From Rhopalosiphum padi (taxonomy: Eukaryota; Arthropoda; Insecta; Hemiptera; Aphididae), in NCBI RefSeq assembly GCF_020882245.1, contig NC_083597.1, positions 14,852,581-14,916,580 of the forward strand: a stretch of DNA of 64,000 nucleotides, given 5' to 3'. This document shows, piece after piece, positions 53,809 to 64,000 of the stretch. The position numbers were made by a program, and so were the translations under genes. Positions within the stretch are counted from its first letter, which is position 1. Each line of letters begins with the position of its first letter. The notes beneath the pieces are model-generated. The model was not told where the DNA came from. It searched no databases and saw only the letters and a list, made by a program, of their open reading frames with translations.

Positions 53809-54396
53809 CAGTGGCGGCTCGTAGATAGGGGTGACAGGGCGATCGCCCCCGTTCTAAAATTATTATTTATTACTAATTTATAAGTTTAATATAAAATTTC
53901 AAATTTATATTGTAGTATAATATTATTGTCAAAAATAAAAATTATGTTTCCTATATTTACACTAATAAATATTATGAAAACATTATCAGATAATGGGAGT
54001 TTACAATTTCTGAGAAACGATTACCAATAACAATTTGCCGAAATCCGCGAGCAGCGAATGCGATTCTTGGGCGATGGCGAAAGTCGCCCGTCATAACTAT
54101 AATCGGAATACAAAAACTAAGAAGGGGGAACACAATAATAACACTGCCGCCGGGGCAATGATTTTAATCACCCGATGCCCCGATATGCACGGATTCCGAA
54201 CTCGCGTGTGTTTATTATTTACTTTTTGCCGTCGTAACTCGTAATCAATTATTATTTTATTATTTCATTATCATTATATATGTATTAAATTAATTAAATT
54301 AAATAACTATTAGTAATATTATTTGTGTTCGATACTTTCCATAAATAAGAAATTTTATATCGCCCTACCACTTTCAAAGCACACGAGCCGCCACTG
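53809..54396. mobile_element. 588-bp non-autonomous hAT element
   Basis: The left end CAGTGGCGGCTCGT is perfectly matched by the reverse complement of the right end over 14 bases. A second shared word, AGGGCGAT, lies about 30 bases inside both ends. Flanking 8-bp sequences match at seven of eight positions, as expected of a hAT target duplication with one later substitution. An internal 69-codon plus frame (54035-54244) has no transposase motif. The interior is too short to encode one, so this is a MITE-like derivative dependent on an outside transposase. Its termini differ from those of the 48034-49521 element after the first CAGTGGCG, so it belongs to another subfamily. Confidence 0.88.
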
Positions 54397-54404
54397 GGTT
54401 CTAG

Positions 54405-54889
54405 ATTAAGTGACTAAAGTGAGCACTAGACGACGGACGTCCAAGTCAGCTATCACGAGAACTTTTACGTATAAATATTGATTATCACTACATGTCAGTA
54501 TTACTTCGCTTTGATATTTTACATTAGTTTGCAGATTGATATAAATAATATCCGTCAGTTTTACCCACTGCCGCAAGCATATCAGAGTATTATAGTCGTA
54601 CAGAAATAAATTAAGAAGCTATTATGACAGTTTTACGTTAGAATTATATTTTTAATAATAATATGTTAGATGTTCAATAATAATATAATATACTGCGCTC
54701 TGCAGTGGTCTGTCTGTACATATATACCTACACGTGTTTTATATAGAAAGAAAATACATTATTATTATGGGTATATTATATATGAAATTAAACCCGTGTG
54801 TCACGGCTGCTATTATTATATTTACATCAACATCATACACGTACCGAATAACGCGACATGTCACTTTGGCGCGGCCACGTGTGTATAAA
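54405..54889. other. AT-rich non-coding DNA
   Basis: No gene or element seen; frames at 54670-54888 are Tyr/Ile-rich and unsupported. Confidence 0.5.
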
Positions 54890-55050
54890 AAATTCACACA
54901 CAAGTTAATTACGGTGCAGGCGATAGCCGTCATCGCTAATGACGCAGTGGCTGAAAACGGTTGTGTTTTATATTTTTTTATTTTTCGTCCGTTTCCACTC
55001 GTAACGGCCTCATTAGCCGTAAACAATGCCGCCGCCGTCATTGCACCCGA
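54890..55050. promoter_or_regulatory. Candidate regulatory element with paired TAATGAC / CATTAG words
   Basis: A repeat-free patch containing GTTAATTACGG (about 54903), GCTAATGACGCAG (about 54934), CATTAGCCGTAAACAATG (about 55011) and GCCGTCATTGC (about 55035). Several of these are related to each other in inverted orientation around the shared core GCCGT/TAATGAC. Frames are open on both strands but give unrelated, motif-free peptides. Enhancer-like function is inference. Confidence 0.28.
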
Positions 55051-55060
55051 GTTTGATATT

Positions 55061-55064
<4 letters not shown>

Positions 55065-55090
<26 letters not shown>
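55065..55090. repeat. (AT)13 microsatellite
   Basis: Perfect AT run next to the candidate regulatory patch. Confidence 0.93.
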
Positions 55091-55091
<1 letters not shown>

Positions 55092-55174
55092 GGAATAATG
55101 ATGATAATAATAACACTACAGTATATTAATATATAATGTATAGAGCGCGAAGTGTTTTCGGATATTGCAGTAAA

Positions 55175-55215
55175 CAAGAGAGAGAGTGAGAGAGGAGAGA
55201 TAAAGTGAGAGACGT
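55175..55215. promoter_or_regulatory. GAGA-rich tract
   Basis: About 40 bases composed mainly of GAGAG words with small interruptions. In insects GAGAG is the binding word of GAGA factor (Trl), commonly found at promoters and developmental enhancers. It may equally be a plain purine microsatellite; its position at the edge of a G+C-rich block is suggestive only. Confidence 0.3.
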
Positions 55216-55249
55216 GTCCCTAGCGGTGCTTATTATCACGCGGATCGAC

Positions 55250-55870
55250 ACGAATTTCCCCTTATTGTGTTTTCCGCGTAACGCGCGCGCCAAAAACATT
55301 TTATGATTAATGGGCTCACCCTCTCCACTCTGTGGCGACAAACACACCGACCGCCGCCTGCGCTCCCCGAGCCTTATGCGCGAGCTTTAACCCTTTTTCC
55401 CACTATATATATATAATATATATCATATATATACCTATATATATATATTTTATCATATCGCCCGGCGCCTGTATTATTATTATTATTATTATTATATCGA
55501 CCTCATCCTCGCCATTCCTTCACCTCCTACCGTGGTCTTGGTTCGAATAAACCTGCACCGGGTGGCGCCGCTGTCCCTGCACCACTCACCTCTCATCCGC
55601 CGGAAAACATCTCTTTCGCATTATTTTCCGGCGACGACGATCCGACTTAATTATTTAAGAGTGCTTTACACGCACACGCCCAACCGGCACGGATACCGGG
55701 CCGGGTTGGGCGTGGTCTCGGCCCGTTCAATCGATTGCCATTGGACGTCCGCGCGCGCGAAAAGCTACAGCCACGTCACGTATTCATTATTATTATTATT
55801 ATATAAATACAGTAGCAGGCGCGTATACGTCATCTTGTATACGCGAGCGCGACGGAAATCGTTTTAAAAG
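55250..55870. other. G+C-rich block with simple repeats
   Basis: CG-rich segments (55270-55390, 55560-55770, 55825-55865) alternate with TA runs and an (ATT) run at 55472-55495. The 111-codon plus frame (55532-55867) has biased Arg/Ser/Leu/Tyr composition and no motif. I see no initiator or splice logic that supports a gene. Confidence 0.35.
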
Positions 55871-56110
55871 GTGTCACGAGTCCGGGACGAGGCGGCCGTG
55901 GTGGTCGTAACTCGCGATTGCGCGGCGGCCGGCGTGCGGGGGAAGGAGGCCCGTTTTTGTGATAATTATTATGAAAGGGTTACCCCCTAAGTGCTTTCAT
56001 TAGCGAGCTTTTTCGATCCTAAACCGGAGGCGATTTTGGAATTCATTAAGTCAACCTAATAATATAACCGTCATCGGACGGAGATTAATTAACGCTCGCC
56101 GTCTCGTCGC
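55871..56110. promoter_or_regulatory. Candidate conserved regulatory element
   Basis: A G+C-rich lead (55880-55950) is followed by repeat-free sequence with homeodomain-type words: GATAATTATTATG (about 55960), TTTCATTAGCGAGC (about 55995), GAATTCATTAAGTCAA (about 56039) and AGATTAATTAACG (about 56081). A palindromic GGGTTACCCCC core lies at about 55978. All frames are interrupted. Insect developmental enhancers often look like this, but conservation must be tested before the call means anything. Confidence 0.33.
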
Positions 56111-59100
56111 ATACCTTCAGTGTTCTGATGCTGCAACCGAAGCTGCTGGTATATTATACAGGCGATAGTGGTGATGGCGACCCCTTTTTATGTACATAAA
56201 ATATATTTTTCATCCACTGATGGTATAGGGACGGTGTACCTACCAGCTCAAGCTACATATAAACGGCTATAATAAAATATATATGAAACCTCGAATTTAT
56301 GAAATTGTCGATTACACGAAACAGAAAAATAACTGATACACCTACCTAAGACATATTGATTATATAGTTTTATCTCGTGAAAAATAATTGTATATATAGT
56401 TATTATACGTATATGGGAATACATTAAATAATACAGAAAAAATCATTCTACTAAAATATTAGGAAAACAGGCGTGTGAAAACAATTTCTCGTGATAAAGT
56501 ACTAATCTCGCGGTTTCTTTATAAACACATTGTATATAATATATGCAGTATACGTAGGTCGTAGGTATACGTCTTATAACTATTATATTATGTATTTTTA
56601 TTCCGTATGTAAGTATGTAACATACATCACTTTCGGAATTATAAACTTTAACCCATAATCATTAATTTAACTCATATGTAAACATCTAAGAAAACCTTAC
56701 TATCAGTTTCCAATTTTTTTTATTATTATTAACCTGTTAAAAGAGAAACGAACAACTTTCAAATTAAAAAAAAAAATTGTCATATATTATATGTTATTAA
56801 ATTTAGTATTATAAATGTCGATAATAATTTAAAAACAGTATATTTAACACCTGTTGTATATATAAACATAGATAATGATTAGAAATATAGAAAATATTAT
56901 TATTATTGATAAGTACCGTTTAAAAATATTACAAATCGAAAAGTTCAATTTAATGCTACAGGTAAATAATATAAAATACTATTTATGTACATTTTTTTTT
57001 TTTACGGTGTCTTATTATTTCTAGTGTGTTTTTGAACTATTTATACGCATCAATGATGTATGTATAATTTCTCCGTATAACTTTTTACCTGGCTTTATTA
57101 TCTTAGATTTAACAATCATATATAAATATATATATATATATATAATATACTAAATACATACCCATAAGGCTGAAAACAAAAATAAGTAGCAAATTTCAAT
57201 ATTTTAACGTTTTAACAGTAGATAATATTATAAAATGTATCAAACATAGCATTTTATTAACTAAACGTCTTTTTCGAACAAAACATGTTATGTGTGTGTA
57301 TTTACAATATGGTGGTACAAAAAAACCACTTGTATATAGGGCAATTTACCATTTCACATTTAATAACAGATCTAATTTATTTTTTTCCACTTTCTATAAA
57401 CTATCGGCCAATATTCTATAACCTTAATTTTGGCGGTATTACTTTTTTGACCTTTTATGTTGAGTTAAAAAAAGCCTCACGTTGTGTGAGGTCGTTATAT
57501 ATATATATATATTATATACACACATGACTGATGCAGGTATTACGGTCCAGAGTTCCAAACCCGATGTCCAGAATATACCCACTAACGAGACACGCCTTTC
57601 GTGTATGTGTGTCGGCTTCTATAAGGCAAAATACTTCCTCTAACACGATTAGCGAACATAATATAGTTGCGCCCTTATTATATTGATCCGAAATGAAAAA
57701 AATAAATAAATCGAGATCATCGATTCACGCGGTCTTTTTATCCGTGCACACTGGCGCCTCTACCTTTTAATTTGTGTATATACACACACATATATAAATA
57801 CACTACCGACTTCTGACGGCTGCATTGAAAGGAAAAAAACCATTTGTTCCGGTTTATATATCATTATATCTATGTGATTTTATATTTTGGTAATCTGTTA
57901 TTAGGATTAAACGCACATACAGTATTGTGTTTGATTACATAGTCCTTATTTTTAACAAAAGCAAATATAAAGCAAAGTAAAAAAAAATAACCATCAATAG
58001 ATGCCTTTTTTAACCACACGATGATGAGCTCATATATTAAAATCTAAAGGTACCATAAAAAAATAATAACTAAGTAAAAAATATACAGTGTACTCACATA
58101 AAGCTTCCCATAATACAAATAATATAATTTTACATAACACAATAATAGTCAACAAATAATATAAAATAATATACCTATAACTGCACATTGTACAGTTAAT
58201 ATTAATAATGAATATTGTAACCACTGTATTAGTGTTAACTAATAACTGTACAAACTATAAAAAAACCTATATTTTATTTCATATTATATTGGATATTAGG
58301 TATTGGTGAATAGTAACCTATAAATTATAATAATTTAACAATAGAAGAAATTATAATAATTAATAGCTAAATAATTATTATCTCTAGATTTTTAATTATT
58401 TTAAAACATTTTTTTTGTACTAAAATTCGTTATATAAATTATAATATAGTTTTAATTTTTTTTTTTTTTGTGTAATAAAATAAGCTATTTAAACTATATT
58501 AAAAAAGTACATCTAATTATTATCAATTTAACATTATTCGATTTATTCAGAAATTGATATAAATAAATAAATAACGTGTGTTAAAAATAAAATAAATGTA
58601 TAGCTACACTAAAAAAATAATATTTTTTCTAGTTGAAATGAAGCACACTAGTATAGAACTTATCTAATATCTCTGCAGTATTATAATAAAATATTACACA
58701 CTTTTCAATGTGTATTATAATATAATGTACATAGGTATTTGATTGCACGCGAATGTTGTGTTTAGGCTTTAGTGGTTTTCTCAACACGGGGCACATACTA
58801 AAATTATTTATATGTATAGCGGTATTTAATGTTAATTCGGTTCATTAATGTAAAATATTAAGCGTGTCTTGTATGTACTCTATAAAACGCGTTTTTAATT
58901 TATTTTATTTTATTACCCATCGGGTTATTATTAATGTAATAACGTTCAAATAATATATTGTATTGTCGTCTATCGCGTGTAAACAATATAACATACTATA
59001 ACGAGGAGTTCGAATTAAGGTTAACAAAACCAACTATGTACCTATAACTATCCGTCTGGTCTATTGTGAAGAGCGAACGACATTTGGTTAATGTAATAGT

Positions 59101-60699
59101 ATACTTATATATATATATATTATATAAAGGTAGGTACGTGTATGCGTGTGTATGTTTATAGAACTAATTGATTAGTGAGTGCGAGACGAACGCGTATATT
59201 ATGTACGCTTCTATACTTACCTATACGCATATAACATATATTATACGCGGTATTACACCTATATATATATATAACTATAGGAGTGCTCGTCGGGAGACGC
59301 TATTTTATAATATAATATACGCATATACGAATTCGGAAGAGCAGCGCGAAGGGGAGAAAAAACAATCATGCATTCAACACGCTTCTGATGATCCAATACG
59401 ATCCGTAAATCATGTTAAACCGTTATAGGTCGGAGTGTATAATCGTAGGTATATCGTAGTATATATTATAGACAATCCTACACATATAATACCCATATGT
59501 ATATATAATATTATATACGATATATCCACCGCCGCCAGTGTTGTACAGTACCGTAGAGCACACCATATTCGACGTCTGGTGTATACGTCATAATACATAA
59601 TATATATACGCTGCGCGGTGCATGTGCGTACGCGTATATATAATAAGTACCCGTGTATAATATTATATTAGTAACCAATATTGACCGTGGAAAACCGCAG
59701 CGCACCGGCCCCATATGCATATCGTGTAAATATCTGATTACAGCTTCTTTATCGTATCGGTCGTGATTTCATTTCTTTTTTTACGGGACAAATAATAAAA
59801 TACATATTTCTACGCGATGACGGACACGGATAGGACCGCTGACCGCACAGACATATACGTCTTTGATTGATACTGCACTATATATATATATCGTACAAAT
59901 AACATACACACATAAGGCGTACACAGTAAGTACGCCCGTACACGTACACGTATATCGGCGTATATATATATATATATATATATATACAGTCACACATATT
60001 GTATACGATTCGTGTACACCGATAGGTATATAAGTAACTTACAGATGTACTTAAAGGTATGTTAACACGCCGACCAATTGAATGTAAACTATATTGTATA
60101 TACGTATTATATCATAAATAGAATTATTATATACATATCTTATATAGTCTAGCAGGTCCGGTGCTAGTAATGTACGGACGACAAAGAAACCGGATAGCCG
60201 CCACCGATTGCGGTGATCGTATCGTGTGTGTATAGAATTCCAGTGAACGAGCTGCAACAACTACCCCCGATACAATAATATAATCTTTGAATAATGCTCT
60301 TGTTTATAATATATTGTACACCAATGGTGCGCACTTTGAGGGTTGCGAATGTTGCGATGTTTTAATAAAAAATTGCCGACAATATTTAACAATAAATGAA
60401 AAAGCGGTCACGTAAATTGTTTTCGTGTCGACAATAATATTATTGTTCGCGACTGCTAGTAATAGTAATATTTGCAATTATATTTTCTATTAAATTAAAA
60501 ATATAGACAATTGCTTAAGATTAAGGATTCCGCAATCACCGCTACTTCGTCGAAACAAATACACGACCCCCCGGCCGTGGTTCAAAAAAAAAAATGCACA
60601 CCAGTTATCTATGAAACTACACAATCACTACATTTTATATGTATTTATACATTATTAGTACGTGGTTTATATGGAAACTAATGTATTAATGTAATAAAT
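56111..60699. other. AT-rich non-coding DNA
   Basis: No gene supported. TA tracts are frequent (57127-57142, 59111-59120, and (TA)13 at 59961-59986). About 57540-57760 is a repeat-poor, G+C-richer patch that could be regulatory. Frames at 59168-60260 are TA/CA-derived or motif-free. Confidence 0.5.
59961..59986. repeat. (TA)13 microsatellite
   Basis: Perfect dinucleotide run. Confidence 0.93.
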
Positions 60700-60780
60700 C
60701 AGGTCCGGATTAATACCAACTGCCAGGCACCCGTAGGCTGTGAACAATTTGGTGACCCTATTTCATTAATCATTTGTTAA
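60700..60780. mobile_element. Single hAT-type terminus, element otherwise unrecognisable
   Basis: CAGGTCCGGATTAAT is a common hAT terminal word. It is followed by a GGCACCCGTAGGC block, as is usual just inside such ends. No matching TTAATCCGGACCTG partner occurs downstream, so the copy is truncated or its far end has decayed. A GTGGAT / ATCCAC hairpin after a poly-A run (about 61172-61206) might be part of another old repeat. Confidence 0.45.
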
Positions 60781-61740
60781 AATATATTTTTTTAAATCAG
60801 ATATTATACCTAATTTGTGTTTATACATTTATTACCCAAAATTTATAATATTTTTAATTTATTGGACTTTTTTATGTATCCAAAATAATATAACCGGAAA
60901 TTTGTTTTTTCCTAAATATATGTATACAACATTTAAAACCTATGCCAGATAATATATATATAATGCGCCTTATCATGCTGCCGTATGTAATCTGACAGAA
61001 GGCAAATAATTTCTATTAAAAAATGTATGACAACTACACGTCTACACGGCTTTAGGCACGGATATAATTGAATATTATAATATTATTTCAATATTAAAGC
61101 TTATATTTCATCAAAAATAAAAATAAAATATAGTTTATATTTTGTAGATAAAACAAATATTAAAAAAAAAAAAAAAACCACGGTGGATGATACCTTTAAA
61201 TCCACGGCCGTCGAAAACTTAGCAAACCTACATTGCTTATTGCACATTAATATGAACTCATATTATTATTTATCTACAGGCCACAATGTGCGAGTGTACA
61301 TTGATCATTCTGACATGAATTCTAAATAATTAAAACGTTTATAATATTGTATCTTTACGCGAACGCATCTCCTCAATTTATGCAAGATAAATAGTTGTAT
61401 TTTATCGTGATATTATATCATAATGATCCTATGTTTACTACAATTTTCAATTCCTGGGAAACCGTAATACACACGGGTGGGCGCAAAACGTGGATTGAAA
61501 TTAATTGAAATTGCATTTATATATACACATAGCACAGGTACACGCATATTGCACGCGTGTCCTGGCAGTAATTAAAGAACAGCACGACAATGACATGGAT
61601 GTAATTTAATATATAATGCAATAATATACCGTGTACCGTGCACGCTGCAGTAATGCAATTACTCGTATATAATATATTTTGTTGTACAAAAAACAATAAT
61701 TGGAAAAACAGCGTTGTCGGCTTTCAGCCGCGCGCCGTCG
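60781..61740. other. AT-rich non-coding DNA
   Basis: No gene. Contains an A run (61162-61177) and the small hairpin noted above; nothing else supported. Confidence 0.5.
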
Positions 61741-61775
61741 TATATATACTCTGCGTATTATAGACTGCAGTCAGT
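61741..61775 (+). promoter_or_regulatory. Candidate core promoter: TATA box plus TCAGT initiator
   Basis: TATATATA at 61741-61748 is followed by TCAGT at 61771-61775. If the A of TCAGT (61773) is +1, the TATA box starts at -32, essentially the arthropod standard spacing of -31/-30. The flank just upstream is CG-containing (GCCGCGCGCC). No DPE-like AGAC word is seen near +28. TATATA is common in this genome, so the pairing could be chance. Confidence 0.35.
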
Positions 61776-61830
61776 GCACGTCTTATACACACGAAACAAA
61801 TTTTGTAGAATTAATTTCGGTTGAAGAATA

Positions 61831-61896
61831 ATGATAATAATTACAGCGGTGTGTACTATATACCTATTACTTATGTACTGCAGCATTTGTGGATGA
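61831..61896 (+). CDS. 21-codon hydrophobic reading frame downstream of the candidate promoter
   Basis: The first ATG after the putative start site lies 58 bases downstream with A at -3. It opens MIIITAVCTIYLLLMYCSIC followed by Gly and a stop. Its hydrophobic run with small residues near the end looks like a secretion signal or a single membrane segment. As it stands it is too short to be a normal gene; it could be the first coding exon of a secreted protein if spliced before the stop, but only weak GT sites are present. Chance is a serious alternative. Confidence 0.15.
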   Translation: MIIITAVCTIYLLLMYCSICG

Positions 61897-62799
61897 AACG
61901 TTGTACGTATATATATTTATGTGTGTGTAATTACTACCTATTTGGCACGTTTCTCTAATGAAAGAAAACGCGTAACGCAATGATCTCTTATCACGGTGGA
62001 ATACCTACACTTCAGTATTACAGTTTCATATACATTATATTATATACATACGTCAGCATTTTGGATCCGCCCGCGCGCGATAAGTTCGCTTTCGAGATTA
62101 AATTTTGTTAGATGCAAAAATGGATTACGTAAACCTATAATATATTCACGCAATACTTACTGTATATATCACAATATATTATTTTCTGTTGAACACGATA
62201 ACACCCGGAAATTCCAGTCTATTGTCAAATGCTAACACAAAGTGAAATAACACACACTTATAATAATATATACACGTATATGTATGTAGATATATATATA
62301 TATATATTACTGTAGTATGACATTATACCTAAACATTGTATAGGTACAAGACGTTCAACACTTAAACGCATTTGTCTATACAGTATAGGTACATAGTATA
62401 CCACACATCTATTATAGGTGTATATAATGCACTTATAAATATATATATATATAAATTTATATGTATGTGTATGTGTTAAATATAGTGCTCTAGAGGAAAG
62501 GAGAGGATAATGGAGTTTTCACAAACAATCACTTTCTCTAAAAACTTTTATCAAAACTTATTTCTGCTGAATTCCGATTGTGCTATATTTTTTTTTCTTT
62601 CAACTGCACTCTTCCGCTGCGAAAGTCTTGAAACAGGAAACGTCTGAAACAATATACTCGTCGTGTCGAATAAATATAACACTTTGACTATGCGTGTATA
62701 CTGTGTATATATATACATAATATATTATGGTGTTGAATGGCATTTATGTATTGTATATAATATATTATATATATATGTATCGAAGTTCCCGTCGAATGG
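61897..62799. other. AT-rich non-coding DNA
   Basis: TA/CA tracts (62291-62308, 62433-62452) and no supported gene. Confidence 0.5.
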
Positions 62800-63110
62800 A
62801 GACAACAATCGGTCGCGTCGCAGTCGTCGTCGCACCGCATACACAAAACGGTTCATTTCGGACATTGGCCGTTTTGTTCTTTGCGGGCATCTATAATATA
62901 ATATATACTCACGTTATTAATACGAAATACCCTTTTGCGCGAGACGCGTGCATAGCCGATAAACGCACGACAAAAGGACGATATTCGACCCGGATGGGCC
63001 TTAACAACATTTTGGAAACGAGAACCGGAAGACGGCATCATTCAGTTCTGACTCCGCGAACGGAAAGAGGGGCATAAGCAATGAGATGAAACCGGAAGTT
63101 TTAAAAGTCC
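62800..63110. other. G+C-richer patch, undecided
   Basis: CG-rich sequence with open frames on both strands (plus 62727-63077, minus 62853-63041). The plus frame begins in TA-repeat DNA and ends in an Arg/Thr-rich tail without a motif. Possible regulatory island; no deciding signal. Confidence 0.3.
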
Positions 63111-63289
63111 ACCGATACCCACCCCATCTGCGAAAACCTTAACAGAAACGTAGAGGCAACACATTACAATATAAATATATATTTTATAAACGCCGAGAAT
63201 GGGAGAAACACGCGCTTGTGTGCATATATTACATACGTGAGTTTGAATGTGTGTGTAACGAATCCCTTTTATCTGATGGGGTTACGACC

Positions 63290-63333
63290 ATCATCATCGA
63301 CGACGACTATGACGACGACCACGACGACGACGT
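63290..63333. repeat. Imperfect GAC/ACG trinucleotide repeat
   Basis: ATC and GAC units repeat with a few interruptions. The Thr-rich frame crossing it is an artefact of the repeat. Confidence 0.85.
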
Positions 63334-63560
63334 GCCTATTTATATTTTATATAATACGAGAGTATGTGACACACGAATTTAGCGTCATTTATTGTTATTT
63401 ATGCGACACACACCAGCTGAACGTTACCGAATCGAATGCGCACTTATATATATATATAATAATAATATGTATAATATATTATAATAATATCTACCACGAG
63501 AGTGCAGCTCACAGCTTCCTCTCAAATATTAAATAGCTACGATGACGACTGCCATGCACT

Positions 63561-63584
63561 TGTGTGTGTGTGTGTGTGTGTGTG
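63561..63584. repeat. (TG)12 microsatellite
   Basis: Perfect TG run, 24 bases. Confidence 0.95.
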
Positions 63585-64000
63585 TTTGTTATGGATGCAC
63601 AAGCTGCTTTGAAGTCCATATTTACCCAGTTAAAATATATATTATGATAATTTGTTATAAATATATATATATATATACACTCACACATATAGTGTATAAT
63701 ACGGTCTAGACTCGGATGCCAATAATATTATTATCATGTGTATAATATGTATATTATTAAACACATATAATAAGTGTGTACTGCACTATAGTGTCAACTG
63801 CGGTCTGTGCACATTACGGACGATGCATAAAAAATAAACAATTTAAATACCTGTAACCGTTCCAATATCATCGTGGCCATTAAAACATTTTCTTTTTTTT
63901 TTTGTTTAACGCATACTTATTGTAATAACGCCGTGGCTGGCAATGTTATAATTACATTATTTATTGATTATTATTATTATTATCACAAAAACACGAAATG
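63585..64000. other. AT-rich non-coding DNA
   Basis: TA run at about 63660-63676 and a TTA run near 63968-63982; no gene seen to the window end. Confidence 0.55.

Noticed and set aside
1..64000. CRISPR arrays, bacterial operons, prophage
   Set aside because: No spaced direct repeats, ribosome binding sites or bacterial gene density; sequence texture is that of an animal genome.

Overview
The window reads as a gene-poor stretch of an AT-rich insect nuclear genome. The high A+T, the many CA/TA/TTA microsatellites, the recurring TAGGTA/TACCTA words and the mix of hAT, BEL/Pao and short MITE-like elements all fit a sap-feeding hemipteran, most likely an aphid. That placement is inference from texture, because no host gene is present to anchor it. 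I found no intact, recognisable host protein-coding gene, no rRNA and no convincing tRNA. Almost all longer open frames are either low-complexity translations of microsatellites or chance openings.

What can be supported is mobile DNA. (1) 2899-3122 is a 224-bp near-palindromic MITE, and a diverged half of the same family lies at about 15268-15340. (2) 11328-11560 is a one-ended relic that begins like a Tc1/mariner-type terminus. (3) 19675-21290, minus strand, is a decayed hAT-superfamily transposase gene of the THAP/52 kDa-repressor-like type. It still shows the dimerisation motif and what looks like an in-phase 150-bp intron. (4) 44268-44434 is a 167-bp MITE with imperfect 43-bp inverted repeats. 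(5) 48034-49521 is a complete-ended hAT element with a perfect 8-bp target duplication. It carries only the N-terminal (TTF zinc finger) part of a ZMYM1-like transposase, so it is an internally deleted, non-autonomous copy. (6) 50230-51000, minus strand, is a degraded BEL/Pao integrase region. (7) 53809-54396 is a 588-bp non-autonomous hAT element with a 7/8 target duplication. (8) About 60700 is a single hAT-type end.

Between these lie several patches richer in G+C and free of simple repeats: about 7170-7302, 14884-15230, 42960-43340, 45120-45330, 53400-53690, 54890-55050, 55250-56110, 57540-57760 and 62800-63110. Some contain clusters of ATTA/TAAT-type homeodomain words and read like conserved cis-regulatory DNA or isolated small exons. 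A well-spaced TATA box plus TCAGT initiator at 61741-61775, followed by a 21-codon hydrophobic reading frame, is the best core-promoter candidate.

Taken together the window is most simply a large intron or intergenic desert near a developmentally regulated gene, colonised by DNA transposons. No novel multi-gene system is evident. The most informative items are the two hAT elements with target duplications, the intron-retaining hAT pseudogene, and the candidate regulatory islands.
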